From Ignavibacteriales bacterium (GTDB lineage: Bacteria; Bacteroidota; Ignavibacteria; Ignavibacteriales; Melioribacteraceae), in NCBI GenBank assembly GCA_020061355.1, contig JAGUYK010000024.1, forward strand, positions 1-62,366: a DNA stretch of 62,366 bases, in the 5' to 3' direction. How positions within the stretch are numbered: position 1 is the stretch's first letter; each line of letters begins with the position of its first letter. The notes under the pieces were generated by a model that made no database searches, was not told the DNA's origin, and worked only from the letters and a program-made list of their open reading frames with translations. Both the position numbers and the translations under genes were made by a program. Below are positions 7,009 to 16,677 of this stretch, piece after piece.

Positions 7009-8361
7009 ATGAAATTATTCTCCTTGACAAAAGACCAGAGATATATTCTTAATCTTGCTCTACCTGCAATAGCTGGTCTTTCAACTCAAATGGTTGTTTC
7101 CCTAGTTGATACTGCAATGGTTGGACGATTACCGGATGCCGAATATAATCTTGCAGCAATGGGAATAGGTGTTTTTGCTACCTGGGCAGTTGTGAGCTTA
7201 TTTTCCAGTCTGGCAACAGGCACACACGTTTTAATAGCCCGAAGTTACGGTGAAAAAAATGATAATGGATGCGGAGAGGTTTTAAATACAGCAATTATTC
7301 TCTCTTTTTTGATCGGTATAGTGGTTTCATTGTTAGTGGTTTTTTTCTCTGGAGATATTGCTGGTTTTTTTGCCGTTGATAAAAGAGTTGGAGTTTTAGC
7401 CGGCGACTATCTCCACTACAGGTTTATGGGAATCCCTTTTTTCCTTGTGACAGTCTCTTATAGAGGATTTTTCTTCGGAATTGGTAAAACTAAAATTTTT
7501 ATGTATTCAGGTGTTCTTGCAAATCTCTTGAATATTATCTTCAACTATTTCTTCATTTATGGCGGATTTGGATTTGAAGGAATGGGACTGGCAGGTGCGG
7601 GACTCGGTTCTACATTAGCAACAATATGTGATGCAATCTTCTATTTCACAGTGTCACTGTCGCCGGTTTATAAAAATCAGTTCAACTATTTTAAGAGGTT
7701 CAGATTTATTAAAGAAATTGCACAAAGAATAATAAAAATCTCTTTACCCGTTTCTCTCCAGAATATTTTCATTCTAGTTGGATTTTTAAGTTTTATCGCC
7801 ATAACCGGGTTGATCGGAATTTTAGAACAGGCGGCAAGTAATGTTGTATTTACTGCTTTGCTTATCTCACTTATGCCGTGTTTTGGTTTTGGAATTGCAG
7901 TTCAAACCATTGTTGGTAACACCGTTGGTGGCGGGGATTTAAAACTTGCAAAACATTATGGTTTTGAAACAAGTAAAATTGCTACTATTTATACACTCTT
8001 TATTGGTGTTATCTTTTTTACATTCCCCAGGTTGGTATTATATCTTACAACAAATGATCAGCAGGTAATAGATGCAGCTGTCCCGGCTCTAAGAATTGCT
8101 GCTTTGGGTCAGGTATTCTACTCGGTTGGAGTAGTTCTGGCTAACGGTTTACAGGCTGTAGGCAAAACCTTATTTGTTATGCTTGCAGAGGTAATTGCTA
8201 ATTGGTTTGTATTTGTACCTATTGCATTCTTGTTGGGCGTTGTATTCGATTTTGGATTGATAGGCGCCTGGTCGGCTCTCCCATTCTATGTTGTGCTATA
8301 CGCCCTTGTGATTTTTGTCAAATTCAAGTACGGGACCTGGGAGAATTATAAAAGGATTTAG
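7009..8361 (+). CDS. MATE family multidrug/Na+ efflux transporter
   Basis: 450 residues with about 12 hydrophobic helices in two homologous halves. The first helix carries LPAIAGLSTQMVVSLVDTAM, the characteristic MATE opening, and the repeat half begins near residue 240 (KISLPVSLQNIFILVGFLSF). The length is normal for the DinF/NorM superfamily. These inner-membrane proteins export cationic drugs or metabolites using a Na+ or H+ gradient; the substrate cannot be told from sequence. The ATG follows a weak RBS. The gene is divergent from the HTH regulator and followed by a small secreted protein gene. Confidence 0.9.
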   Translation: MKLFSLTKDQRYILNLALPAIAGLSTQMVVSLVDTAMVGRLPDAEYNLAAMGIGVFATWAVVSLFSSLATGTHVLIARSYGEKNDNGCGEVLNTAIILSFLIGIVVSLLVVFFSGDIAGFFAVDKRVGVLAGDYLHYRFMGIPFFLVTVSYRGFFFGIGKTKIFMYSGVLANLLNIIFNYFFIYGGFGFEGMGLAGAGLGSTLATICDAIFYFTVSLSPVYKNQFNYFKRFRFIKEIAQRIIKISLPVSLQNIFILVGFLSFIAITGLIGILEQAASNVVFTALLISLMPCFGFGIAVQTIVGNTVGGGDLKLAKHYGFETSKIATIYTLFIGVIFFTFPRLVLYLTTNDQQVIDAAVPALRIAALGQVFYSVGVVLANGLQAVGKTLFVMLAEVIANWFVFVPIAFLLGVVFDFGLIGAWSALPFYVVLYALVIFVKFKYGTWENYKRI

Positions 8362-8423
8362 TCCATATTAAAAATGCTTGACAAAGTTGTCCATTAAAGA
8401 TATATTTGATTCGAAAATTGAAC

Positions 8424-8813
8424 ATGAAAACCAAATTCTTCATATTGTTCATAGTTACGTTATCGGTGATTTATGCCGGTGCGGAATTAGTCAGTTTTAA
8501 TGCCAAAAGCCAAAACGGGAATGTTGTTTTGAACTGGCAGACTTCCTCCGAAACAAACCTGAAACACTTTGTAGTTGAAAGAAAATCTGTGGACGGCAGT
8601 TATTTCGATATTGCAATAGTAGAACCGAGAAGTGATAAGAATTATCAGTATATCGATCAATCTGCATTTAAAACTCTTGATGCTGTTTACTCATACCGTC
8701 TTAGAATTGTTGATAACGACGGGTCTTCTTCTTATTCATCTATTCAGTCTGTATATCATAACGTATCAAGCGTTAAAAGAACATGGGGAAGTATTAAACA
8801 ACTTTTCCGCTAA
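8424..8813 (+). CDS. Small secreted fibronectin-like protein
   Basis: 129 residues from the ATG at 8424, the start that puts lysines directly before the hydrophobic signal-peptide core (TKFFILFIVTLSVIYAGA). The mature part resembles the beta-sandwich seen in T9SS secreted proteins: FNAKSQNGNVVLNWQTSSE, then NLKHFVVERK and a YSYRLRIVDNDG strand. This is the pattern of a fibronectin type III-like module just before a sorting domain, but the sorting domain itself is missing. Function unknown. Confidence 0.65.
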   Translation: MKTKFFILFIVTLSVIYAGAELVSFNAKSQNGNVVLNWQTSSETNLKHFVVERKSVDGSYFDIAIVEPRSDKNYQYIDQSAFKTLDAVYSYRLRIVDNDGSSSYSSIQSVYHNVSSVKRTWGSIKQLFR

Positions 8814-8863
8814 TGTTATTTCATTTCTTACTTACCTCAAACTCAACCAGACTCACTTAAAAA

Positions 8864-9442
8864 ATGATTGAATCTAATTTTAATATCTATCTTGCATCCA
8901 AATCTCCGCGTAGAAGAAAACTTCTCAAACAATTAGGTCTAAAATTCAAATCTTTTTCAGTTGATCTGGATGAAGAAATCCTCGATGGAGAACATCCGGT
9001 GCAAACAGTTAGAAGATTAGCTCTTCACAAAGCTGAATTAGCACTCAAGAAAATAAAAAAGGGTATTGTAATCACTGCGGATACAATTGTAGTTCAGAAC
9101 AGGGAAATAATAGGAAAACCAAAAAACAGGAAAGATGCTTTTGCAATCCTTTCGAAACTAAGTAATAAAACTCATGAAGTCTATACAGGTTTTGTAATAG
9201 TCAATTCCATTACCGGAAAGAGAATTATAAGTCACGAAAAGACATTTGTTACTTTCAAAAAGTTAAGCTACAGGGAAATAATTGATTACATCCGAACCGG
9301 AAGTCCTATGGATAAAGCCGGCGCTTATGGAATTCAGGATGATTTCGGTGCGGTCTTTGTTAAAAAAATTAACGGATGCTATTATAATGTTGTTGGTTTG
9401 CCGCTTGCTAAACTTTACAAATCATTAATGGAAATTTTGTAA
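8864..9442 (+). CDS. maf: Maf-like nucleoside triphosphate pyrophosphatase
   Basis: 192 residues. The family signature LASKSPRRRKLL is at residues 9-20, followed by the conserved TADTIV near 77-82, GKPKNRKDA near 87-95 and THEVYTGF near 106-113. The C-terminal DKAGAYGIQ motif is intact. Maf proteins hydrolyse non-canonical or pyrimidine nucleoside triphosphates (dTTP/UTP or m7GTP subfamilies) in the cytoplasm and have been linked to septum inhibition. The next gene starts one base after its stop, so the two are probably co-transcribed. Confidence 0.92.
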   Translation: MIESNFNIYLASKSPRRRKLLKQLGLKFKSFSVDLDEEILDGEHPVQTVRRLALHKAELALKKIKKGIVITADTIVVQNREIIGKPKNRKDAFAILSKLSNKTHEVYTGFVIVNSITGKRIISHEKTFVTFKKLSYREIIDYIRTGSPMDKAGAYGIQDDFGAVFVKKINGCYYNVVGLPLAKLYKSLMEIL

Positions 9443-9443
9443 G

Positions 9444-10394
9444 TTGATTGAAAAGCTGAAAAAAAATCTGATAATTTCACTCCTTATAACCGCATTAGTT
9501 TTTTTTGCAATTACCATTTACGCAGATTTTAATTCTGTAATTGACTCCTTTGAAAAATTTAATTGGTTGTTATTACCGGTTTTGTTGTTTTTATCTTTTG
9601 GAAATTATATCGTCAGATTTATCAAATGGGAATATTATTTGCGTTTGCTGGATATTAAAATCCCGCTAGATCAATCAATGAAAATATTTTTCTCCGGATT
9701 ATCAATGAGTGCTTCACCGGGAAAGATGGGGGAGGTACTGAAATCATTTTTATTAAAAGAAATTTATAACGAACCGATCTCAAAAACTGCTTCAATAATT
9801 TTTGCAGAACGTTTAACCGATTTTCTCTCCTTAACATTTTTAACAATTATTGGAATCTACTTTTTCCAGTATTCTGCTATCTGGATCTATTTTGTTCTAT
9901 TCTTTTTTATGATGGTAATAATTATTATAAGCAATAGAAGGATTGCCGGATTTCTTATCAGAGCCGTTAACAATTTTTCTTTTTTAAAATTACATTCATC
10001 AAAAATTATTAATCTATACGAAAGTGCTAATCTATTATTGCAACCCAAACCGCTTTTAAGAATGATTTTATTAAGCACCTTCTCATGGTTTTTTGAATGC
10101 TTTGCATTTTATCTTATTCTAATTAATTTTGATTTGAACGTTACAATTTTATTCCCGACGTTTGTTTATGCAATATCAACAATTGCAGGTGCTGTTTCCA
10201 TGCTGCCGGGTGGTCTTGGAGTAACTGAAGGATCTCTGAGTTTAATCCTGATTAGCAGCGGTATATCAAAGGAAATAGCAGTTGCTGCAACGTTAATAAT
10301 TAGAGTAGTAACTTTATGGTTTGCAGTATTATTAGGTGCAATTGTTTTATTTTTCTTTCACAGACAATATACAAATTCACTTATCAATAAATAG
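9444..10394 (+). CDS. Lysylphosphatidylglycerol synthase transmembrane-like (UPF0104) protein
   Basis: 316 residues starting at a TTG one base after the maf stop. It has about eight hydrophobic helices and family motifs such as RFIKWEYYLR near residues 54-63, SASPGKMGEVLKSFLL near 89-104, and the late glycine-rich helix SMLPGGLGVTEGSLSL near 251-266. These match the UPF0104/AglD-like membrane family (the flippase-like half of MprF). No aminoacyl-transfer domain is present. Likely role: an inner-membrane lipid or polyprenyl-linked transport step; the substrate is unknown. Confidence 0.8.
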   Translation: MIEKLKKNLIISLLITALVFFAITIYADFNSVIDSFEKFNWLLLPVLLFLSFGNYIVRFIKWEYYLRLLDIKIPLDQSMKIFFSGLSMSASPGKMGEVLKSFLLKEIYNEPISKTASIIFAERLTDFLSLTFLTIIGIYFFQYSAIWIYFVLFFFMMVIIIISNRRIAGFLIRAVNNFSFLKLHSSKIINLYESANLLLQPKPLLRMILLSTFSWFFECFAFYLILINFDLNVTILFPTFVYAISTIAGAVSMLPGGLGVTEGSLSLILISSGISKEIAVAATLIIRVVTLWFAVLLGAIVLFFFHRQYTNSLINK

Positions 10395-10421
10395 ATTTGT
10401 AAACATCACTGGAAAAATTAA

Positions 10422-12647
10422 ATGGCAACTAAAATTATTTGGACAAAAATTGATGAAGCTCCGGCATTAGCTACTTACTGTTTTCTGCCGATTGTTAAAT
10501 CATATGTGAAGGGAACCGGAATAGAAGTTGAACAGAAAGATATTTCACTGGCAGGAAGAATAATTGCAAACTTTCCCGATAATTTAACCGAAGAACAAAA
10601 AATACCCGATTATTTAAGCGAGCTGGGAGAATTTGTTAAATCACCCGGTGCAATTATTATAAAGCTCCCTAATATCAGTGCTTCTGTTCCCCAACTTCAG
10701 GAAGCAATAAAAGAATTACAAGCAAAAGGTTACATTATCCCGGAATATCCTGAAGAACCTAAGACGGAAGAAGAAAAGAGAATCAAAAATAGATATGCAA
10801 AAGTTCTGGGTTCGGCTGTTAATCCGGTTTTAAGAGAAGGGAATTCAGATCGGAGAGCTTCGGCATCAGTTAAAAAATTCGCTCAGAAATATCCTCACAA
10901 AATGATGAAACCATGGCCTCAATCAGGTTCTAAAACACGAGTTGCACATATGAAGCAGAAAGATTTTTATGGAACTGAAAAATCTATAACGCTTCAGAAA
11001 GAAGATGTTGTAAGAATCGAATTTGTTGATGCAGACGGTAATGTTTCTGTCCTGAAAGAAAAAATGAAACTGCTTCCCGGTGAAGTTATTGATGCTTCAG
11101 TTATGAATGTTAAAGAATTGAGAGAATTCTATGCAGAGCAAATCGAAGCTGCAAAGAAAGATAACGTCCTTCTTTCACTTCATCTTAAAGCTACTATGAT
11201 GAAAATATCCGACCCCATAATGTTCGGACACGCAGTTTATATTTATTTTAAAGAGGCGCTTGATAAGCACGCAGGTACTTTAAAAGAGGTGGGTGCTAAT
11301 GTTAATAATGGTTTAATGGATATCCTTGAGAAAATTAAAAAATTACCTGATGAAAAAAGAACTGCAATAGAAAATGATATAAATAAAATTCTTGACACAA
11401 ATGCTTCCCTGGCAATGGTTGATACAAGAACAGGAAAAACAAATCTGCATGTTCCTAATGACATTATAATTGATGCATCGATGCCGAATGTTGTCCGTGA
11501 CGGAGGCAAGATGTGGAATCGCAAAGATGAATTGCAGGATTGTATTGCTATGATTCCGGATCGTTGTTATGCAACTATTTATAAAGAGATTATTGAAGAT
11601 GCAAAAACAAAAGGGCAGTTTGATCCGGCTAGGATGGGTGCCGTATCAAACGTCGGATTGATGGCACAGAAAGCTGAAGAATACGGTTCACACGATAAAA
11701 CTTTTGAAGCCAAAGGAAACGGATCTGTTCGTATTGTCAATTCGGGAAATGAAATTCTACTTGAACTGCAAGTTGAATCAGGTGATATTTTTAGAATGTG
11801 TCAGGCAAAAGATGAGGCAATAAAAGATTGGATTAAATTAGCAGTTATTAGAGCAAGAGCAACAGGTTCACCGGCAATTTTCTGGCTTGATGAAAATAGA
11901 GGTCACGATAAAGAAATTATTGCTAAGGTTAAAAAATATTTACCTGAGCATGATACAACCGGACTTGAAAAAAAAATTCTTAAACCGGTTGATGCAATGA
12001 AATATACACTCGAAAGAACACGTAAAGGATTAGATACAATTTCAGTGACCGGAAATGTTCTGCGTGATTATTTAACTGATCTATTTCCTATACTCGAATT
12101 AGGCACAAGTGCAAGAATGCTTTCAATAGTTCCATTATTAAACGGAGGCGGTCTCTTTGAAACCGGTGCAGGCGGTTCTGCGCCAAAACACGTTCAGCAG
12201 TTGATAAAAGAAAATCATTTACGCTGGGATTCATTGGGGGAATACAATTCATTGGTCCCTGCTTTAGAAATGATTTTTAATAAAACCGGAAATATGAAAG
12301 CAAAAATATTGGCTGATGCTCTTGATAAAGCGATTGGAAAATATCTGGAAAATTCAAAATCACCTTCGCGTAAAGTAAACGAAATTGATAACCGCGGTAG
12401 TTCATTCTATCTTGCGTTGTATTGGGCACAAGCTTTAGCCCAGCAGAATTCTGATCTTGAAATGAAAAATCGTTTTACTAAAATTGCAAAGGAAATTGAA
12501 ACGAACGAACTTAAAATTGCAGAGGAATTATTAGCAGTGCAGGGTAAACTCGTAGATACCGGCGGCTACTATATGCCTGTTGATGAAAAAGCCTTTTCTA
12601 TTATGAGACCGAGCAACATTTTGAATAAAATTATTGATGAGATGTAA
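10422..12647 (+). CDS. icd: NADP-dependent isocitrate dehydrogenase, monomeric type
   Basis: 741 residues, the usual size of the monomeric (IDH-II) enzyme and unrelated in length to the ~416-residue dimeric form. The N-terminus (KIIWTKIDEAPALATYCFLP) and internal motifs SDRRASASVKKFAQKYPHKM and LHLKATMMKISDPIMFGHAV are diagnostic. It converts isocitrate to 2-oxoglutarate and CO2 with NADP+ in the TCA cycle. It appears to be a single-gene unit, with an AT-rich leader after the previous gene and repeat-filled DNA downstream. No defects are seen. Confidence 0.95.
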   Translation: MATKIIWTKIDEAPALATYCFLPIVKSYVKGTGIEVEQKDISLAGRIIANFPDNLTEEQKIPDYLSELGEFVKSPGAIIIKLPNISASVPQLQEAIKELQAKGYIIPEYPEEPKTEEEKRIKNRYAKVLGSAVNPVLREGNSDRRASASVKKFAQKYPHKMMKPWPQSGSKTRVAHMKQKDFYGTEKSITLQKEDVVRIEFVDADGNVSVLKEKMKLLPGEVIDASVMNVKELREFYAEQIEAAKKDNVLLSLHLKATMMKISDPIMFGHAVYIYFKEALDKHAGTLKEVGANVNNGLMDILEKIKKLPDEKRTAIENDINKILDTNASLAMVDTRTGKTNLHVPNDIIIDASMPNVVRDGGKMWNRKDELQDCIAMIPDRCYATIYKEIIEDAKTKGQFDPARMGAVSNVGLMAQKAEEYGSHDKTFEAKGNGSVRIVNSGNEILLELQVESGDIFRMCQAKDEAIKDWIKLAVIRARATGSPAIFWLDENRGHDKEIIAKVKKYLPEHDTTGLEKKILKPVDAMKYTLERTRKGLDTISVTGNVLRDYLTDLFPILELGTSARMLSIVPLLNGGGLFETGAGGSAPKHVQQLIKENHLRWDSLGEYNSLVPALEMIFNKTGNMKAKILADALDKAIGKYLENSKSPSRKVNEIDNRGSSFYLALYWAQALAQQNSDLEMKNRFTKIAKEIETNELKIAEELLAVQGKLVDTGGYYMPVDEKAFSIMRPSNILNKIIDEM

Positions 12648-13057
12648 GATTGTTTTTAGTTCTTTGTTCCCAGCTAATAGAGCGGTGTATTTCTAGTCTC
12701 ATGCAAAATTTATCCGCCTCTCGTGGAAGAGCGGGCAGGCTTTGTTCTTAGTCCTTCGACAAGCTCAGGACATGGTTCTGAGTTCTTGGTTCCCGCCAAA
12801 ATTTATCCGCCTCTGGCGGAAGACGGCGGGCAAGCTTAGTTGCACATTCTATAATATTAAATCTGACTTCCGACTTCTGTTTTCTGAATTCCGTCTTCTG
12901 ACTACTTACTTCTAACTTCTTACTTCTCGCCTCTCCCGTCTCACGCACATTAACACTCGTTCATATAATCGGCTCAAAACGACTTATTTATCCTTGATTT
13001 TAGCCCCTTTCATTCTTATTTTGGCAGCGCAAAAATCATATCAAATTGGAGGTTAAG
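12648..13057. repeat. Repeat-rich intergenic region: REP-like hairpins and short degenerate repeats
   Basis: No gene is seen in 410 bases. It contains two REP-like copies (12709-12740 and 12798-12834) sharing ATTTATCCGCCTC; the second holds the palindrome TCCGCCTCTGGCGGA at 12806-12820. At 12751-12771 is GTCCTTCGACAAGCTCAGGAC, ends self-complementary, a motif I recall as widespread in bacterial genomes. From 12855 to 12950 follows a run of words such as CTTCTGACTAC and TTACTTCTAACTTC, the same repeat vocabulary seen at 48 kb and 58-62 kb. The RBS GGAGG of the next gene is near 13050. Confidence 0.7.
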
Positions 13058-13474
13058 ATGCGTGACGATAATGGAGTTGGTAAAGGTTTATTAATCGGTT
13101 TTCTTACCGGAGCAGCCGTCGGTTCTATAATTGCTCTTCTTTTCGCGCCTAAATCCGGAAAAGAATTGCGTGAGGATATCAAAAATAAGTCCCAGGATTT
13201 TATGGATGATGCCGAGCAGTATCTGGTAAGTGCAAAAGACAAAGCTTCGCAATTAATAAACGAAGGTAAAAAAAAATCTGAAAGACTAGTATCTGATGCA
13301 AAAGAAAAGGTCGATGCTTTACTCGGTGAAGCAGAAAAAATCCTGACTGATGCTAAAGATAAAGCCGGTCATGCTGTTGAAACCGGAAAAGTGAAAGTAG
13401 AAAAAGAAGGTGAGCGTTTAAAGACTGCTATTAAAGCCGGAATGGATGCTTATCGTTCTGAAAAAGAAGTTTAA
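13058..13474 (+). CDS. YtxH domain protein
   Basis: 138 residues from the ATG at 13058, chosen for the GGAGG 5 bases upstream; the frame's earlier codons lack an RBS. Residues 8-30 form one glycine-rich hydrophobic helix (LLIGFLTGAAVGSIIALLFA) followed by PKSGKELRE, the YtxH signature. The remaining ~105 residues are a long, highly charged helical tail with repeated KDKA/AKEK units. Such proteins are membrane-anchored and linked to stress responses without a known activity. It lies 6 bases before a DUF948-like gene, a common pairing. Confidence 0.85.
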   Translation: MRDDNGVGKGLLIGFLTGAAVGSIIALLFAPKSGKELREDIKNKSQDFMDDAEQYLVSAKDKASQLINEGKKKSERLVSDAKEKVDALLGEAEKILTDAKDKAGHAVETGKVKVEKEGERLKTAIKAGMDAYRSEKEV

Positions 13475-13480
13475 GAGATC

Positions 13481-13861
13481 ATGACTGTAATTGATCTACT
13501 CCTAATCATATTAATTCTATCGGCTTCAGCGTTAGCAATTTATTTAATTTTTTCACTAAAGATTTTAATGACTAAAGTTGAAGCCGTTAGTTCCGATATT
13601 CACAATTTTATTGAAAAAGCAAATCCTGTATTACAAGAACTTGCAGATGTTTCCCAACGGGCAAATAAAATTGTTACAGAAGCGGAAAATTATTGGGAAG
13701 AATTAGATAGCTCAATCAAAAAACTTAAAGAAAAAGTGTCGGATATTAGAAGCCTGAACTTTTTCCGCGATGCGGAGAATCCAGCCAAAGATCTCATCAA
13801 AAATTTAAAAGCCTTTTCAAAAGGCTTTTCGGCTTTCTGGCAGGCGGTTAAAAGAAATTAA
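13481..13861 (+). CDS. DUF948-like membrane-anchored coiled-coil protein
   Basis: 126 residues. An N-terminal hydrophobic helix (residues 3-28) is followed by a long amphipathic helix (KVEAVSSDIHNFIEKANPVL), typical of DUF948 proteins that partner YtxH. Ala/Lys-rich segments continue to the C-terminus. It probably anchors in the inner membrane with the helical part in the cytoplasm. It is co-transcribed with the YtxH gene and ends 29 bases before the EF-G-like gene. Confidence 0.7.
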   Translation: MTVIDLLLIILILSASALAIYLIFSLKILMTKVEAVSSDIHNFIEKANPVLQELADVSQRANKIVTEAENYWEELDSSIKKLKEKVSDIRSLNFFRDAENPAKDLIKNLKAFSKGFSAFWQAVKRN

Positions 13862-13890
13862 TCTTTTGTTCAAAGTAAGGAGATATCATA

Positions 13891-15987
13891 TTGAAAGAGT
13901 ATAATCCAGAAGCTATAAGAAATATAGCGTTTGTTGGTCATGGCGGAGGTGGTAAAACTACGATTTCTGAGTTGTTGCTTTTTACTGCCGGTGAAATCAA
14001 TAGAATAGGTAAGATTGAAGAGGGAAACACCACTTCCGATTTTAATCAGAATGAAATTGATAGACAGATTTCAATTGCTGCTTCACCGATTCATCTGGAC
14101 TGGAATAATTGCAAGATCAATGTACTTGATACACCGGGATTTCCTGATTTTATTGGTCAGGTTATTTCCAGTTTGCAGGTTGCCGATTTGGCAATATCAG
14201 TTATTAAAAGTGCAGAAGGAATTGAAGTCGGAACGGAATTAACATGGGAATATGTAAGAAAGAATAAACTTCCCGCTGCAGTTGTCATCAATAAAGTTGA
14301 TAATGAACATTCCAAATTTTTTGAAACCATCCAGCAGGCAAAGAACCGCCTGGGTCCGGATGTTACAGTTATTTCTTTCCCTTTTAAAGAGGGATTGAAT
14401 TTCGATTCAGTTATTGATCTAGTAAAAATGAAGCTTATTACATACGGAGATGCCGGTTCAAAAAAGGTTACTGAATCGGAAGTACCCGGTGAATTAAAAG
14501 CACAGGCAGATAAATTGAGGGAAGTACTGATTGAAAAGGTTGCCGAATCATCTGAAGAACTTATGAACAGATTTTTTGAGCAAGGTACATTATCTGAAGA
14601 AGAATTGAATTGCGGAATAAAAGCTTCGATTGTTAAAGGCGGTATGATTCCGGCTTTCGCTTTCTCAGCTTCCAGAGGTGTTGGCGTTAATACGTTTTTA
14701 GATTTCGCTGCAAAATATTTTCCTGCACCCAATGAGAGAGAGCCGATCGAAGTGACTATGAAAGAGGGCGGTAAAAAGATTCAACTGAAATGTGATCCTA
14801 AAGGTGAGCCTGCTTTGTTCATTTTCAAATCCCTCTCCGAACAGCACGTCGGTGAACTTTCCATTTTCAAGGTTTACTCCGGTACTTTTACTCCCGGAAT
14901 GGATCTGATGAATACACATAAAGAGAAAATTGAAAGAATGGGTCAGATCTTCGTCCTTAATGGTCGTAATAGAAAGGAAATATCAAAAATAAGTGCAGGA
15001 GATATTGGCGCTGTTGTTAAACTTAAGGATAGTCATACCGGCGATACGCTCTGTTCAAAAAATTTAACGGTCATAATTCCGGAAATTAAATATCCCGAAC
15101 CTGTAATTAGATTTGCCGTTAAACCGAAAGCAAAAGGAGATGAAGATAAGATCTCTGCCGCTTTGCATACTGCTCATGAAGAAGAACCTTCATTAATTTC
15201 TAGATTCGATCCCGAAATCTCACAGACAATTGTTTCGGGACAGGGAGAACTTCAGCTTAATCTTGCAATTAAATTATTGAAAGACCGTTACGGTGTTGAG
15301 GTTGATTTGGTTGAACCGAGAATTCCATACAGGGAAACAATACGCGGAAAATGTGAAGACTCAGAATATAAACACAAAAAGCAGTCGGGCGGACGCGGAC
15401 AGTACGGGCATGTTCACTTAAAATTGGAACCGATGCCCCGCGGAGCAGGATATGAGTTTGTTGACGCAATTGTCGGAGGCGTTGTTCCGGGCAGATTTAT
15501 TCCGGCTGTCGAAAAGGGTCTTAAAGAAATTATGTCCAAAGGTATATTGACCGGAAGCAGGGTTGTGGATGTTAAAGCTACATTGTTCGATGGAACTTAT
15601 CACTCTGTTGACTCCGATGAAGTATCGTTCAAGATTGCTGCTTCTCAAGCATTCAAAAAAGGATTTATGGAAGCAAAACCGATTATTCTTGAACCGATCT
15701 ACGACATAACCGTTAAAATACCGGAAGAGTATATGGGCGATGTAATGGGCGATATCTCAAGCCGTAGGGGAAAAATTCAGGGTATGGATTCCGAAACTCC
15801 TTTCCAAATTATAAAAGCAAAAGTTCCCCTTGCCGAACTTCACAAGTATTCTACACAGCTTAGAAGTTTAACACAGGGACGCGGAATGTTTGCAATGTCT
15901 TTCTCACATCACGAAGAAGTACCGAAAGAAATTGAAGGTAAGATTATCGAAGAATATCAGAAGTCAAAACAGGAAGACGAAGAGTAA
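13891..15987 (+). CDS. EF-G-like translational GTPase (paralogous, not the str-operon copy)
   Basis: 698 residues from a TTG with AAGGAG 8 bases before it. The GTPase domain has G1 GHGGGGKT (17-24), G3 DTPGF (near 78) and G4 NKVD (near 133). The switch-I segment reads RQISIAAS rather than the RGITI of canonical EF-G, and the P-loop is glycine-rich; both mark the EF-G-like (type II/FusA2-like) subfamily. Domain IV-V motifs are complete (SGGRGQYGHVHL, IPEEYMGDVMGDISSRRGKI). No rpsL-rpsG-tuf neighbours are present, again pointing to a paralogue with a ribosome-related but unassigned role. Confidence 0.85.
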   Translation: MKEYNPEAIRNIAFVGHGGGGKTTISELLLFTAGEINRIGKIEEGNTTSDFNQNEIDRQISIAASPIHLDWNNCKINVLDTPGFPDFIGQVISSLQVADLAISVIKSAEGIEVGTELTWEYVRKNKLPAAVVINKVDNEHSKFFETIQQAKNRLGPDVTVISFPFKEGLNFDSVIDLVKMKLITYGDAGSKKVTESEVPGELKAQADKLREVLIEKVAESSEELMNRFFEQGTLSEEELNCGIKASIVKGGMIPAFAFSASRGVGVNTFLDFAAKYFPAPNEREPIEVTMKEGGKKIQLKCDPKGEPALFIFKSLSEQHVGELSIFKVYSGTFTPGMDLMNTHKEKIERMGQIFVLNGRNRKEISKISAGDIGAVVKLKDSHTGDTLCSKNLTVIIPEIKYPEPVIRFAVKPKAKGDEDKISAALHTAHEEEPSLISRFDPEISQTIVSGQGELQLNLAIKLLKDRYGVEVDLVEPRIPYRETIRGKCEDSEYKHKKQSGGRGQYGHVHLKLEPMPRGAGYEFVDAIVGGVVPGRFIPAVEKGLKEIMSKGILTGSRVVDVKATLFDGTYHSVDSDEVSFKIAASQAFKKGFMEAKPIILEPIYDITVKIPEEYMGDVMGDISSRRGKIQGMDSETPFQIIKAKVPLAELHKYSTQLRSLTQGRGMFAMSFSHHEEVPKEIEGKIIEEYQKSKQEDEE

Positions 15988-16017
15988 AAGAAGAGTAAAA
16001 CGAGTCAATTTAATATT

Positions 16018-16058
16018 AAGAGTTTATCCCGAAATATATTTCGGGATAAACTCTTTTT
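16018..16058. terminator. Perfect-palindrome terminator after the EF-G-like gene
   Basis: A 34-base perfect palindrome (16020-16053, arms GAGTTTATCCCGAAATA and its complement) is followed by a T run on the plus strand and preceded by AA, so it could stop transcription both ways. It separates the YtxH/EF-G unit from the HIT gene. Confidence 0.9.
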
Positions 16059-16073
16059 CTATTTGAGGAAAGT

Positions 16074-16589
16074 ATGGAAAAGTTATGGTCACCCTGGCGC
16101 TCAAATTATATCGAATCTTTTAATCAGGAAAATAAAACCAACAAATGCATCTTCTGTGAAGCGATAGATCAAAATATCGATTTGAATGAATGCCTGAAAG
16201 TATTTGAGAATAAACTCTGTTACACAATATTAAATCTTTATCCTTACAACAGCGGTCATTTAATGGTTGTACCCAAAAGACATATTTCCGATCTTCATGA
16301 TTTAACAGAACAGGAAGTTTCAGAAATGATGGACACTGTAAAACTATCAATGAAAGCTTTGGATATCATAATGAAACCGCAGGGATTTAACTTCGGTGCA
16401 AATCTCGGTAAAGCCGCAGGAGCTGGTATAGACGATCATATTCATTTTCATATTGTTCCGCGATGGAGCGGCGACACTAATTTTATGCCTGTACTCGGAG
16501 ATGTAAAAATTATTTCTCAGGATTTAATTAAAACCAAAACTAATCTGATTGAAGCATTTGGAAAGTTATCTTTGAACGAAAGTGAGTAA
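16074..16589 (+). CDS. HIT domain protein, probable Ap4A phosphorylase/hydrolase type
   Basis: 171 residues. The histidine triad HIHFHIVPRW is at 122-131, with supporting motifs GHLMVVPKRHISDL (61-74) and NFGANLGKAAGAG. The N-terminus LWSPWRSNYI plus CIFC (25-28) is the zinc-containing start of the bacterial HIT subgroup related to Ap4A phosphorylases. The nucleotide substrate is uncertain. It is preceded by a strong terminator and followed by thyX 88 bases later. The family acts in the cytoplasm. Confidence 0.88.
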   Translation: MEKLWSPWRSNYIESFNQENKTNKCIFCEAIDQNIDLNECLKVFENKLCYTILNLYPYNSGHLMVVPKRHISDLHDLTEQEVSEMMDTVKLSMKALDIIMKPQGFNFGANLGKAAGAGIDDHIHFHIVPRWSGDTNFMPVLGDVKIISQDLIKTKTNLIEAFGKLSLNESE

Positions 16590-16677
16590 AAATCGTAAAG
16601 CATCAATTCAATAATTGAATTATATTTCGCTCGCATTTTTCATCATCTATTCATCATTAAAATCAGAAGGGACATAA

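Noticed and set aside
13891-15987. Main elongation factor G gene (fusA)
   Set aside because: The switch-I sequence and P-loop differ from canonical EF-G and there are no ribosomal neighbours, so it was called EF-G-like.
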